64,000 nucleotides of DNA from Planctomycetota bacterium (lineage in GTDB: Bacteria > Planctomycetota > PUPC01 > DSUN01): assembly GCA_035384565.1 (NCBI GenBank), contig DAOOIT010000014.1, positions 49,007 through 113,006 on the forward strand. The letters are read 5' to 3'. Position numbers and translations under genes: made by a program. Shown piece after piece: positions 8,257 through 17,720 of this stretch. The notes below the pieces were generated by a model, which did not search any database, was not told where the DNA came from, and saw nothing but the letters and a program-made list of their open reading frames with translations. Each line of letters begins with the position of its first letter. Position 1 is the stretch's first letter.

Positions 8257-9240
8257 TTATGGATTCAGTCGCCAAGCGGCTGCACTCCGCTTCGCCCGGA
8301 TCGCCATTCGAGTCGGATGCAGTTCCTCCTCCAGCGGCAACGGCATTCGACCCAGGTTAAGCAACGACTCGACGTAGAAGTCGAAGTAGTCCTTGCCAGG
8401 GGCGTCGGTGTTGATGGGGCCGCGGTCCTCGTCGCCGACCACGAGCCGTGTGTGCGCGCCGCCATCGGTGGCCTCGACGAAGCCCTTGGTGCCGAAAACC
8501 CGCAGGTGCTCATTCCCCCACCGCCCGAAGCCCTTGGGGTTCAGGTAGTTGGCGATCACGCTCGCGACGCCGCCGTTCGCGAGAGTCATCATGAGGGCCG
8601 CAGCTATTCGCAGGCCGCCGCCGGCCACCGGATTGCCAAGCGTGGTCTCGACTCCTTGAATCTCGGCGATCCGTTGCCCCGCCACGTGCTCGACGAAGCG
8701 CAGGGCGTGGATGCTCGCCTGCCCGATGATCCCGCCATCCACATCCTCGTCCTGCGGCCGGCCGTCGTGGTACGGATAGGACTTCTGGGCGAAGACCTGG
8801 ACGACGGTGCCGATGGTCCCCGCGGCCACAAGTTGGCGCATGGCCAGATACGGCTGCTCAAAAGCCGTGCCGGCCATCTCGTGGAACCGTTGGCCCGTGG
8901 CCGATACGGCAGCGATGAGGGCGTCGAGGTCCTCCTCGGCCATCGCGCAGGGCTTCTCGGCGTAGACGTGCTTGCCCGCCTCCATGCAGCGGAGGGCATC
9001 CGCGGCCTGGTCGCGCCGCCGCGGCGAACAGAGCGAGATGAGTTCGACCTCCTCGTCCTCGATCAACTGGTCCAGGGACACATAGTGGCGGATCGCGAGG
9101 TCTTCTTTCTCTCCGAACGTGAGGACCTCGGGCGGAAATGCCGCCGTGGCGACGAGTCGCGCCCAGGGGTGGTTCGCCAACAGGCGGTGAATCTGGTGTC
9201 CGTTGGCGCCGTAGATGCCGACCCCGAGCTTCTCAGCCAT
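8257..9240 (-). CDS. Gfo/Idh/MocA family oxidoreductase, cytosolic
   Basis: This 327-aa protein has no signal peptide. It has a dinucleotide-binding N-terminus (GVGIYGANGHQIHRLL), LISLCSPRRRDQAADALRC, and the family EKP motif in HVYAEKPCAMAEED. The C-terminal alpha/beta domain contains GGIIGQASIHALRFVEHV, where the conserved His of the substrate pocket is expected. The Rossmann motif is GANGHQ rather than the common G-x-G-x-x-G, a mild divergence. It probably acts on a sugar or sugar-derived acid with NAD(P). It is transcribed divergently from the secreted hydrolase at 9336. Confidence 0.85.
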   Translation of the reverse strand: MAEKLGVGIYGANGHQIHRLLANHPWARLVATAAFPPEVLTFGEKEDLAIRHYVSLDQLIEDEEVELISLCSPRRRDQAADALRCMEAGKHVYAEKPCAMAEEDLDALIAAVSATGQRFHEMAGTAFEQPYLAMRQLVAAGTIGTVVQVFAQKSYPYHDGRPQDEDVDGGIIGQASIHALRFVEHVAGQRIAEIQGVETTLGNPVAGGGLRIAAALMMTLANGGVASVIANYLNPKGFGRWGNEHLRVFGTKGFVEATDGGAHTRLVVGDEDRGPINTDAPGKDYFDFYVESLLNLGRMPLPLEEELHPTRMAIRAKRSAAAWRLNP

Positions 9241-9284
9241 CCCCGTGTCTCCGTGCTTGCCTGCTGGAAAAACGCGCCCGAGCG

Positions 9285-9292
9285 ATTATACT
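9285..9292. promoter_or_regulatory. Overlapping divergent -10 boxes
   Basis: A perfect TATAAT reads on the minus strand at 9285-9290 and TATACT reads on the plus strand at 9287-9292. They lie between the divergent starts at 9240 and 9336. No convincing -35 box was found for either direction. Confidence 0.3.
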
Positions 9293-9335
9293 GGCTGTCG
9301 TTGCCTTTCGCCATACGGAGCCGAGGAGAAGGCCC

Positions 9336-11639
9336 ATGAAAGCGTTCGGTCGTCTGCCCGTGGCCGCTGCGATCGCGTTCGCCTCGATTCACGCCGCGCT
9401 CGGGGCCGCATGCACCGCAACGTTCCAGCCTGACATCAAGGCTGGCCTGTTGACAGTGGACATTTCGAGCGTACCCCGCGACGCGACCATCTTCCGCGCC
9501 GAGCTGGTGCTGAGGCTGGTCACCGGCTTCACACAACGCTCGCTGGCGCAAACCAATGTTCACATCGAAGGCGAGACGATTCGCGGGGCAGAAGCGCCCC
9601 GCCTACAGTTCGTCGCGCCCCGCTTCGCGGGGCTCGACGCGCTGGAAGCCGTCCAGGCCGCGCACAAGGCGGGCAAGCCGCTGACGCTCAAGATCGTCTC
9701 CACCGCGGCCGGCGTCTCGCACCTCGAAGTCTCCTACGTCGGTGGCAGGCCCAGGACTGAGGCGATCCCCGCCGCGACAGGCGTGCAGGCGGTCCACCGC
9801 AAGGGCCAGACGCTCATCACCTTCAGCGAGCCAAGGGTGGAGCCCATCCCCGAGTTCAAGACCGGCGCCGACGTGAAGGCGTTCACTGGCGACTTCGCCA
9901 AGAAGCACCCCGGCCTTGCGCTCCGCATCTGGCGGAGCGCCGAGAAGATCACGCCCGAGACCATTGCCAAGGCCAGACTGGTCGGCGAGTGCGGCTTCTT
10001 CTCGTGCTGGAACGCGACCTATCACCAGGATGAGACGGGGCGGAAGCCGCCAGTGCTCTACCGTGTGTCCGACCTCGGCGAGCCGCTGGCCTGGGGCACC
10101 GGCGTCTACGCGCATAACCCTGCCGAGGCGGGCAAAGCCTTCTACGCAGTGACAGTGGCCGTCAACGGCGAGGAGGACTTCTCGCAGCTTGCGGCCGCCG
10201 CCGAGCCGGTCGAGGAGGTCGTCGGCCAGGGCGAGCCAGTCCTCCAATGGATCGAAGAGCCCGACCCCAAGGACGGCTGGCAGTACCGCCGCGGCAAGAT
10301 GGCCCGCCTCATCTACACCCGTTGGGAGGCCTGGCCGCACTCCTCGGTGCCGAACAACCCGATTGACTACCTGGTCGTCCTGCCCCTCCAGCCCAAGCCC
10401 GAGAGGCCTGGCGGCGAAGCCGAATATAACTCGTTCCGCGTTGACCCCGCGCCGGTCGGCCTCCACCTCCACTGCTGGGGCGGGAGCCTCAACGGCGGCT
10501 ACGGCTGGTGGTACAACGCCCACAGAGGCGCAGTGCTCATCGCCTCCAACCAGATTCCCTACGACTGGTGGACCGGCTACCACGAATCGCGGGGGACCGC
10601 CAAGAGCTTCGGTGACGGCCACGTGCAGCCCTTCACGATGAACCGCATGTTCGCCTTCCTCGACTGGGCGGCCAAGCAACACGCCGAGGCGCCCGAGAAG
10701 GTGCGGGCTCTATGGCCGAGGCTCGACCTCACGCGCGTCTTCACCGCCGGCAACTCGATGGGCGCCTCGGGCGCGCCCATGTACGCCATCCGCCACGGCG
10801 ACCGCATCGCCTGGGCCATCGGATGGGTGGGCATCCACGTGCCCGAGCTCAGCCCGGGCTTCAAGGGCTCTTATGAGAACAGCTATGGGAGGCGCGACCC
10901 CGCCATCACCATGCCCGACGGCAAGACCTCGCCGTGGGACTACTTCAGCGACGTGTGGTGGATGAAGCAGAATCCGAAGGCCGAAACCGGGCTGATCATC
11001 GCCTCGAACGGCAAGAACGACGGCGGCATCGGCTGGCCGCAAGCCGTCCAGTTCGCCCGCACCCTCCAGGAGACGCGGCGGCCACACATCTACAACTGGG
11101 GCCTCGGCGGACACGGCACCCGCACGATCATCGGCTCCAACTTCGACCAGGATGTCCGCACCGACCAGAGCCTCCCCGCCTTCACCAACTGCTCGCTCGA
11201 CGACAACATCGGCACCGCCACGCCGAAACCCAAGGAACAGCTCGAGGCCGAGCAGAAGCAGCAGCAGGACGAGGTGGCCGCCAAGAAGCGTCGCGAGGTC
11301 ATCGTTGACCCTTACGACGGCGACCCGCAGGGCGCCTACAACGCCTGGCTCCGCTGGCGGACGGACGACATCGTGGACACCGTCGACGCCTGGGAACTCA
11401 CCGTCATCCTACTCGACAAAGCGCCCAAGGACGCCTGCACCGTTGACCTCACCCCCCGCCGCCTCCAGAAGTTCCGCACCCCCAGCAGCGCCAGGTTCGC
11501 CTACACCGTCACCGAAGTCAAGAGCGGCAAGGAGCTCGCCTCAGGCGCCGCCACTGCCGACGAGCACGACCTCCTCACCCTCAAACAAATCCCCCTTGCC
11601 AAAGGCGAGAACCGCGTCAAGGTCCTCCTTTCGCGCTAA
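9336..11639 (+). CDS. Secreted alpha/beta-hydrolase-fold protein
   Basis: This 767-aa protein has a cleavable signal peptide (residues 1-24, ending AALGAA). The first 350 residues are beta-rich with no motif I recognise. A hydrolase fold follows, with an oxyanion-type stretch HLHCWGGSLNGGYGWW, the nucleophile elbow GNSMGAS (Ser about 474), a likely acid in SNGKNDGG (about 562) and a catalytic His in GLGGHGTR (about 593). The last 120 residues include a Gln/Glu-rich linker (EQLEAEQKQQQDE) and a beta-rich end. It probably hydrolyses an ester or peptide outside the cytoplasm; the substrate is unknown. The ATG at 9336 was chosen because of GAGGAGAAGG upstream and the signal peptide directly after it. 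Confidence 0.78.
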   Translation: MKAFGRLPVAAAIAFASIHAALGAACTATFQPDIKAGLLTVDISSVPRDATIFRAELVLRLVTGFTQRSLAQTNVHIEGETIRGAEAPRLQFVAPRFAGLDALEAVQAAHKAGKPLTLKIVSTAAGVSHLEVSYVGGRPRTEAIPAATGVQAVHRKGQTLITFSEPRVEPIPEFKTGADVKAFTGDFAKKHPGLALRIWRSAEKITPETIAKARLVGECGFFSCWNATYHQDETGRKPPVLYRVSDLGEPLAWGTGVYAHNPAEAGKAFYAVTVAVNGEEDFSQLAAAAEPVEEVVGQGEPVLQWIEEPDPKDGWQYRRGKMARLIYTRWEAWPHSSVPNNPIDYLVVLPLQPKPERPGGEAEYNSFRVDPAPVGLHLHCWGGSLNGGYGWWYNAHRGAVLIASNQIPYDWWTGYHESRGTAKSFGDGHVQPFTMNRMFAFLDWAAKQHAEAPEKVRALWPRLDLTRVFTAGNSMGASGAPMYAIRHGDRIAWAIGWVGIHVPELSPGFKGSYENSYGRRDPAITMPDGKTSPWDYFSDVWWMKQNPKAETGLIIASNGKNDGGIGWPQAVQFARTLQETRRPHIYNWGLGGHGTRTIIGSNFDQDVRTDQSLPAFTNCSLDDNIGTATPKPKEQLEAEQKQQQDEVAAKKRREVIVDPYDGDPQGAYNAWLRWRTDDIVDTVDAWELTVILLDKAPKDACTVDLTPRRLQKFRTPSSARFAYTVTEVKSGKELASGAATADEHDLLTLKQIPLAKGENRVKVLLSR

Positions 11640-11683
11640 GGACTCGCCACTACGGAGACTCGGCAAGCACCGAGACGAGACAG

Positions 11684-12778
11684 ATGAACGACCTTGAGCG
11701 ATTCCGGGCGTGCATGGAATACCAGGCGGTGGACAGGGCGCCGTTCTGGGACTGGGGGGCGTGGCCAGAGACGGTCGAGCGGTGGAAGACGGAGGGGTTC
11801 GATCCCAACCGCCATCCAGCGGCCATCTGCGACCAGAGGCACTGGGTCGGCCACTGGTTCTTCCCCAACCCGCCCTTCGAGCGAAAGGTGGTCTCCGAAG
11901 ATGCCGGCCACGTGGTCTACGTGAACCACGAGGGCATTCTGATGATGGAGCGGCGCGACCAGCCCTACAGCTCAATGCCGCAGTTCCTCAAGTTCCCCGT
12001 CGAGACCCGCGACGATTTCCGCCGCTTCTGGCGCGACCGGATGCGGCCCGACCCCGTTGCACGCATCGGACCCGACTGGCGAGAGAAACTGGCCGCAATG
12101 CGCGCCCGCCCCGTGCCCCTCATCATCATCTCCGACCGCTGGGGCGGGTTCTTTGGGCCGCTGCGGAACCTCGTCGGCGTCGAGCGCCTCTGCACCCTCT
12201 TCTACGACGACCCGGCATTCGTCGAGGAGATGATGGATGCGAACGCCGACTTCGTCATCGCCCTGATGGGTCAGGTGCTCGACGTCGTCACGCCCGATGC
12301 CTTCGGCCTCTGGGAGGACATGGCCTACAACCACGCCCCGCTGGTCTCGCCCGCGATGGTGCGGCGGTTCATGCTGCCCCGCTACCGCCGCGTGTTCGAC
12401 TTCGTGAGGTCGAAGGGCGTGAAGTATGTCGGACTGGACAGTGATGGACAGGTTGACGCCCTCATCCCTGTGTGGCTGGAGGCGGGGCTGAACTTCCTGT
12501 ATCCGTTCGAGGTTCAGGCTGGTATGGACGTTGTGGCGGTGCGGCGGAAGTACGGCCGCGAGCTGCGGCTCTGGGGCGGGATTGACAAGCGGGCGCTGGC
12601 CAGCGGCCCTGCCGCGATTGACGCCGAGCTGCGCCGTGTGGCGCCCCCAATCGCCGACGGCGGCTATATTCCCCACACCGACCACTCCTGCCCGCCCGAC
12701 ATCGCCTTCGCCCACTATCGCTACTACCTGTGCAAGCTCCGCGAGGCGTGTGCGCGGGCGGCCGGCTCCCCGACTTGA
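11684..12778 (+). CDS. Uroporphyrinogen decarboxylase (UroD) superfamily protein
   Basis: This 364-aa protein has the UroD-superfamily barrel: MNDLERFRACMEYQAVDRAPFWDWG at the N-terminus, TLFYDDPAFVEEMMDANADFVIALMGQVLDV in the middle, then KYVGLDSDGQVDALIPVWLEAGLNFLYPFEV and LWGGIDKRALASG towards the end. Genuine haem-pathway HemE proteins start with a different PVWxMRQAG block that is absent here. It therefore belongs to the broad branch that includes corrinoid methyltransferases (MtaA/MtbA/CmuA-like) and many uncharacterised planctomycete proteins. No corrinoid protein gene is nearby. Function beyond the superfamily is not supported. Confidence 0.82.
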   Translation: MNDLERFRACMEYQAVDRAPFWDWGAWPETVERWKTEGFDPNRHPAAICDQRHWVGHWFFPNPPFERKVVSEDAGHVVYVNHEGILMMERRDQPYSSMPQFLKFPVETRDDFRRFWRDRMRPDPVARIGPDWREKLAAMRARPVPLIIISDRWGGFFGPLRNLVGVERLCTLFYDDPAFVEEMMDANADFVIALMGQVLDVVTPDAFGLWEDMAYNHAPLVSPAMVRRFMLPRYRRVFDFVRSKGVKYVGLDSDGQVDALIPVWLEAGLNFLYPFEVQAGMDVVAVRRKYGRELRLWGGIDKRALASGPAAIDAELRRVAPPIADGGYIPHTDHSCPPDIAFAHYRYYLCKLREACARAAGSPT

Positions 12779-12803
12779 CGCAGCGCGGCGCGTGCGCTAG
12801 ACT
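12775..12803 (+). promoter_or_regulatory. Putative sigma70-type promoter for the 1610-aa secreted protein
   Basis: TTGACG (12775-12780) overlaps the stop codon of the UroD-family gene. It is followed after 17 bp by TAGACT (12798-12803), 71 bases before the GTG start at 12875. Confidence 0.5.
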
Positions 12804-12874
12804 TCTGCGGGTGCGTTCTTCCCGAACACCTGTCCGCGCAAGCGTAGAAACATCTGATACATAGGGGGACAACG

Positions 12875-15800
12875 GTGAAGAGAGCCGCAGGCCTTGCACT
12901 GTGCGCCATCTGCTTGGGCATCGGCCTGTCCAACTGCGTCAAGCAGAGGCAATTCCCCGAGGCCCTCGACCCGGCCGTCGTAGAGGCCGAAATCGTGCGG
13001 GCCAAGGGCATCGATCTTGCCAAAGCCAACCCGCCAGCGGAGGCCGTAGCCCCCACGCCCGTGCCGCCCAAGGAACCCACCATCGCCATGGCCGAGCCGC
13101 CCAAGGAGCCCGTCGCGCCCAAGCCCGAGCCTCTGAAGGAACCCGTGGCGCCCAAGCCCGAACCGCCTAAAGAGCCGGTCGCGCCCAAGCCGGAGCCTCC
13201 GAAGGAACCCGTGGCGCCCACGCCCGAGCCACCCAAAGAGCCGGTCGCCCCCAAGCCCGAGCCTCCGAAGGAGCCCGTGGCGCCCACGCCCGAGCCACCC
13301 AAAGAGCCGGTCGCCCCCAAGCCCGAGCCTCCGAAGGAGCCCGTGGCGCCCACGCCCGAGCCTCCGAAGGAACCCGTGGCGCCCAAGCCCGAACCGCCCA
13401 AGGAGCCGGTCGCCCCCAAGCCCGAGCCTCCGAAGGAGCCCGTGGCGCCCAAGCCCGAGCCTCCGAAGGAGCCCGTGGCGCCCAAGCCCGAGCCGCCGAA
13501 GGAGCCCGTGGCGCCCAAGCCCGAGCCGCCGAAGGAGCCGGTCGCGCCCAAGCCCGAGCCTCCGAAGGAGCCCGTGGCGCCCACGCCCGAGCCGCCCAAG
13601 GGCGTGCTCAAGGGCGGACTGTTCCTGGTCTCGCCCTCACTACGCAAGACCTACGCCGCCGGCGAGCGGGCTGAGGTCACCCTCGTCGCCCTGGTCGAGG
13701 GCGATATTCCCATGGCGGCCGCGACTCTGACGATGATGGGCCCACAGGGCGAGTCCTGGACGGCGACCGATGCTCTCGGCCCGCTGTCGGCGGGCCGCCA
13801 CTCGGTGACGTACGGCATTGACACCGCGTGTTTCGCGCCCGGCTCGTACAAAGTGCGCGCCAGCCTGGGCGAGGAGAAGTCGAACGCCCAGGACCTCGTC
13901 ATCGCCCCGTCCGTTCCCGCCACTCACTTTACCCTGGCAGGCTGGTTGCCGAAGCCCCCGAACAGCGAGATGGATGCGTCGCGCTGGAGCAGGTTCCTCG
14001 GTCTCAACACCGTCTTGGTCGAGGACCGCTCCGGCTGGGGCTCGGACGGCACGCAGACGATGGACACCGCGTTCACGGCCACGAGTCGCGGCCTGCGCGC
14101 CTTGCCCGACGCCCGCCCGATGGAGCACGGCTGGGCCGCGCCGCCCTTCGTACGCACGGCCGATCTCCTCACCGCCGCCGGCCTGCGATGGGTGAACGCC
14201 TGCGCCGTGAGCGGCGGCCGCCAGGGCCACCTGATGCCCGAGCGCGAGTTGGCCGACCCCGAGGTGGTGAAGGGCGCCGTCCACCGCGTCCACCAGCGCC
14301 TCCTGGCCGAGCGCCGCTTCCGCAACTTCGCGGGCCTGCTCTTCACAGACGAGTCCCTGTTGCCCCGCGTCGGCGCCACCGAGGCGGCCACGCCGTTCGG
14401 CGTGCCGAGCCAGCTTGCCGCCTACAAGAAGTTCACCGGAGCCAAGGACGTCCCCTGGCAGCAAGGCTCGCAGAAGTGGGACGAGTGGTACCCCTTCCTG
14501 ATGTTCCGCGCCGGCATCCTGGGCGAGGCGCTCGCCGCCTGGTCGTCCGCCGCGCGCGAGGCGGCCCCGCACGCCCTGGCCACCTCGTTCCTCCACTCGC
14601 CCACGGACCTCGCCGACGGCGCCTATCCGCCGCTCCAGGCCCGCGGCCTGCCCCTTATCACCACCACCGCTTCGCCCACGGGACCGGCCGGCATGATGAT
14701 GCCGGCCATCGCGGTGGACCTCCAGCGGCTGGGCCACCCCGGCAAGCCCCTCTGGTACATGCCGCAACTCGCCGACGACGCGGACCTGGATGAACTGCGC
14801 ACGGCTCTCTTCCTGGCCGTCGCCCGCAAGGTGGACGGTCTGGTGTATCCGAAGACCCTGGACTACCACCTCGACCGGCCCGCGCTCGGCGGCGCCGCGA
14901 TGGACGTCCAGACCAACGTCAGCAGCGTAAACACGCTCCTGACCCGACTGGGCGACTTCCTGCTCGCCCTCGAGAAGCCGCGGGACGATGTGGCCATCCT
15001 CTACTCGGTCACCGAGCACATTGATCGCATCGGCCGCGACCCGGTGAAGAACCCCGTCGCGCCCGCGTATCCGTGGACTCTCATCTCCGCCTACGATGCG
15101 TGCCTGATGGCTCACTTCCCGGCCACGTTTCTCGCCGAGGAGGAGCTGCTGAGCGGCGGCAAGCTGGGCTGCAAGGTGATCCTGGTGGTCGGCCTCAACC
15201 GCCTGCGGCCCGAGGTCCAGGCGCGCCTCGAGCAGTTCATCGCCGCCGGCGGCTCCGTGCTCACCGACAGCACCACCACAGTGGCCATCCAGGGTGCGCG
15301 GCCCCTCGGCATCGAGTTCCCCGACCTCAACGCGTACGCCGCCGAGATCAGCACCACGGGCAGCGACGGCAAGACCGATCCCGCGCTGGCGCTCCGCGAT
15401 CTCGCGGTCCACACCAAGCTGCTCTACCCTCTGCTCGGCCAGTTGCGCACCGAGCTCAAGCAGTGCATCGAGCGCGACTACACGTCGGCCGATCCCGACA
15501 TCATCGTCTGCGATCAACGCTGCGGAGGGGGGCGCTACATCCTCCTCGTCAACAACACCCAGCGGCCCGACCTCTACCGCGGGCTGAAGTGGGAGCTGGC
15601 CGCGGCCCAAACAAAGGTCACCTTCCGCGAAGGCAACTACACGGTCTACGAGGCCACCGAGGGCCGCCGCCTCTTCCCCTTGCGCGAGAAGGGGCACCCC
15701 ACCCTGGCTCTCATCCTGCCGCCGGGAGCCCTTCGCATCTACGCGCTCCTGCCCGAGGCCATCCAGGGGGTGCGGATCAGCCGCGCCAGCCTCGGCCGCG

Positions 15801-17707
15801 ACGGTCTCAGCCTGGCGGCGGCCGTGCATGGCGAGGCGCGCTCGGTCTTCGGCGGAGCCAAGCCCCTCAATGCGGCCGTGCCGATCGAGATCACCATCGC
15901 CGACCCCGCTGGCATCGAGCGCCTGCGATTCTACCGCGCCCACACGCCGGCCGGATACCAGGAAACCCTGCCCTTCCCCCAGACCGGCGCGGCAGGCCGC
16001 TGGACGGTCACCGTGCGCGAACTCCTCAGCGGGCAGACCGCGAGCGCCACGTTCCGCACGGGCGCCGGCGCGCCGTCCTGGGCCACCCGACGCGGCCCCC
16101 TGGCCGTCTATGACGGGGAAGCGGTGAACGCCCTCCTGCGCTCGAGCGCGCCCCTGCTCCTCGTCGCCGGCACCGAAGAGGAACTTGCGAAGGCCGAGAC
16201 CCTGGCCGCCGCGCTCCGCGCCCAGCAGCGGGTCGCCGAGGTGCAGCTCGCCGCCCCGCTGGCCAAGCCACGCGCCCTCACCAAGGAGCAGGCGGCAACT
16301 TATGTAAGCGCCGCGCCCGACAATGCCCCGACGCCAGACATCCGGCAGCCCGCCATTCTGCTCGGCGAGGCCGCCACCCATCCGCTCATCCAGTGGGTGC
16401 ACAACTCGGGCGTCCTGCCCCGCACGGTGACCCCCGATTATCCCGGCCCCGGCGGCGCGCTCATCGCCAGCGCGCTCTCGGCCTTCGAGCCGGGGGTGCC
16501 CGTCGTCGTCGCCGCCGCCTCCGACGCCGCGGGCGTGGACCGCGCCATCGAGGCCCTGCTGGCGGCCTCGCGCGGCGGCGCACCGGCCACGGCATGGACG
16601 CCCCTCGCCCCCTCGCGCCCCGAGGCCGTTGCCGGGGCGGCTCCGCGTGCGCCCAGGGCCGAGCAGCTCGCCGTGAGCTGGCAGCACCGCGGCACCGACG
16701 TGCCCGTCTGCTCGGCCGTGCCCATCCAGGGCAACGACGCAACCGTCGGCTTCTACGACGGCATGGTCCTCTCCTTCAACTCGATGGGCAAGGAACTGTG
16801 GCGCCGGCGCTGCGTCACCCGCACCCGCGCCGTCGCGCGCAGCGTAGACGGCGTCTGGGCCGCCCTCGCCGGCTTCCCGGAGGTGCGTCTCGTGTCGGCC
16901 CAGGGCCGCCTCCAGTTCGAGGTGGGCATGGAGGAGACCTATTACAGGGCAGACTACACGGCCCTCGCCATCACGCCGGACGGCACCCTCACCGTGGCCG
17001 GCACCCGGCGCGGCGAGGTGCTCGGCTACGACCTCCAGGGCAACAAGGTCTTCGCAATCGGAGAGAAGGATGCCGACGAGCAGAAGGAGGGCTGGCAGTC
17101 GCGCCTCGGCTGCATCAATGCGCTGAACATCGCGCTCCGGACCGGCGTGATCGTGGCGGGCGGCGAACTGGGCACCGTGGCCCTTGACCCCAAGGGCCAG
17201 GAACTCTGGGCATCGGCCGATCTGAACCGCGTGACCTGCATCGCCAGCAGCCTGGGCGAGGAGCAAACCGTGGCCGTGGGCAGCCGGACCGGCGTCGTGG
17301 CCTGCGTGAGCGGCGGCACCGTGCTCTGGCGCAACCAGGCCGACAGCTATATCACAGCGGTCGCCTTCCGTGGCGACACCCAGGAGGTCTTGGCCGCCTG
17401 CCTCGACGGGACGGTGACCTGCTACGACAAGAACGGGAAGGCGCTGTGGACTCACCGCGCGTCGCAGGGCTTCCGCTTCGTGGCCTCGTCGGTGGACGGC
17501 TCGGTGGTCGCCGCCGCCGAGCTCACGGGCAAGGCGGTGCTCTTGAGCAAGGCGGGCGCCGTCATCGCCGAGACACCCAACCTGGGCTCGGCCATCACCG
17601 CCATGAGCCTGACGTCCGATGGCCAGTACCTCATCGTCGGAACGGCGGCCAACGACGTCCTGGCCTTCCGCCACCGCCGCGCCGTCGCGGAGCAGGACGA
17701 ACTGTAA
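12875..17707 (+). CDS. Giant secreted chimera: repeat linker, GH42-like core and beta-propeller
   Basis: This 1610-aa protein starts at GTG 12875 with AGGGGGA upstream. Residues 1-20 form a signal peptide ending GIGLSNC; the Cys suggests a lipoprotein, but the lipobox (LSNC) is not canonical. Residues 77-241 are fifteen 11-residue repeats of the type KEPVAPKPEPP, a Pro-rich stiff spacer. Residues about 350-700 resemble a glycosidase barrel (GLLFTDESLLPRVG, DGLVYPKTLDYHL). About 705-830 looks like the glutamine-amidotransferase-like domain of GH42 beta-galactosidases (VAILYSVTEHIDRIG, QFIAAGGSVLTDSTTTVAI). Residues 1265-1610 form PQQ/WD-like propeller blades (FYDGMVLSFNSMGKELWRR, CYDKNGKALWTHR). 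Catalytic glutamates could not be assigned. It probably binds or processes glycans at the cell surface. Confidence 0.75.
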   Translation: MKRAAGLALCAICLGIGLSNCVKQRQFPEALDPAVVEAEIVRAKGIDLAKANPPAEAVAPTPVPPKEPTIAMAEPPKEPVAPKPEPLKEPVAPKPEPPKEPVAPKPEPPKEPVAPTPEPPKEPVAPKPEPPKEPVAPTPEPPKEPVAPKPEPPKEPVAPTPEPPKEPVAPKPEPPKEPVAPKPEPPKEPVAPKPEPPKEPVAPKPEPPKEPVAPKPEPPKEPVAPKPEPPKEPVAPTPEPPKGVLKGGLFLVSPSLRKTYAAGERAEVTLVALVEGDIPMAAATLTMMGPQGESWTATDALGPLSAGRHSVTYGIDTACFAPGSYKVRASLGEEKSNAQDLVIAPSVPATHFTLAGWLPKPPNSEMDASRWSRFLGLNTVLVEDRSGWGSDGTQTMDTAFTATSRGLRALPDARPMEHGWAAPPFVRTADLLTAAGLRWVNACAVSGGRQGHLMPERELADPEVVKGAVHRVHQRLLAERRFRNFAGLLFTDESLLPRVGATEAATPFGVPSQLAAYKKFTGAKDVPWQQGSQKWDEWYPFLMFRAGILGEALAAWSSAAREAAPHALATSFLHSPTDLADGAYPPLQARGLPLITTTASPTGPAGMMMPAIAVDLQRLGHPGKPLWYMPQLADDADLDELRTALFLAVARKVDGLVYPKTLDYHLDRPALGGAAMDVQTNVSSVNTLLTRLGDFLLALEKPRDDVAILYSVTEHIDRIGRDPVKNPVAPAYPWTLISAYDACLMAHFPATFLAEEELLSGGKLGCKVILVVGLNRLRPEVQARLEQFIAAGGSVLTDSTTTVAIQGARPLGIEFPDLNAYAAEISTTGSDGKTDPALALRDLAVHTKLLYPLLGQLRTELKQCIERDYTSADPDIIVCDQRCGGGRYILLVNNTQRPDLYRGLKWELAAAQTKVTFREGNYTVYEATEGRRLFPLREKGHPTLALILPPGALRIYALLPEAIQGVRISRASLGRDGLSLAAAVHGEARSVFGGAKPLNAAVPIEITIADPAGIERLRFYRAHTPAGYQETLPFPQTGAAGRWTVTVRELLSGQTASATFRTGAGAPSWATRRGPLAVYDGEAVNALLRSSAPLLLVAGTEEELAKAETLAAALRAQQRVAEVQLAAPLAKPRALTKEQAATYVSAAPDNAPTPDIRQPAILLGEAATHPLIQWVHNSGVLPRTVTPDYPGPGGALIASALSAFEPGVPVVVAAASDAAGVDRAIEALLAASRGGAPATAWTPLAPSRPEAVAGAAPRAPRAEQLAVSWQHRGTDVPVCSAVPIQGNDATVGFYDGMVLSFNSMGKELWRRRCVTRTRAVARSVDGVWAALAGFPEVRLVSAQGRLQFEVGMEETYYRADYTALAITPDGTLTVAGTRRGEVLGYDLQGNKVFAIGEKDADEQKEGWQSRLGCINALNIALRTGVIVAGGELGTVALDPKGQELWASADLNRVTCIASSLGEEQTVAVGSRTGVVACVSGGTVLWRNQADSYITAVAFRGDTQEVLAACLDGTVTCYDKNGKALWTHRASQGFRFVASSVDGSVVAAAELTGKAVLLSKAGAVIAETPNLGSAITAMSLTSDGQYLIVGTAANDVLAFRHRRAVAEQDEL
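13103..13597 (+). repeat. Fifteen 33-bp tandem repeats inside the coding region
   Basis: Exactly fifteen in-frame 33-bp units each encode KEP-VAP-(K/T)PE-P(P/L). Synonymous differences between units (gaaccc/gagccc, gtcgcc/gtggcg) form alternating patterns, as expected for expansion by unequal crossing-over of multi-unit blocks. The opposite strand is also open and reads GSGLGATGSFGG repeats, which is a shadow. Confidence 0.95.
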
Positions 17708-17720
17708 CAGGAGCTTCCGA

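Noticed and set aside
11684..12778. HemE (haem pathway uroporphyrinogen decarboxylase)
   Set aside because: The N-terminal PVWxMRQAG block and other HemE-specific residues are absent, so only superfamily membership is claimed.
13103..13597. Possible CRISPR array because of regular 33-bp repeats
   Set aside because: There are no spacers. The units are contiguous, in frame and vary synonymously, so this is a coding tandem repeat.
12724..13647. A minus-strand frame encoding GSGLGATGSFGG repeats
   Set aside because: It is only the complement of the 33-bp coding repeat. The plus-strand reading has a signal peptide, a ribosome binding site and downstream domains.
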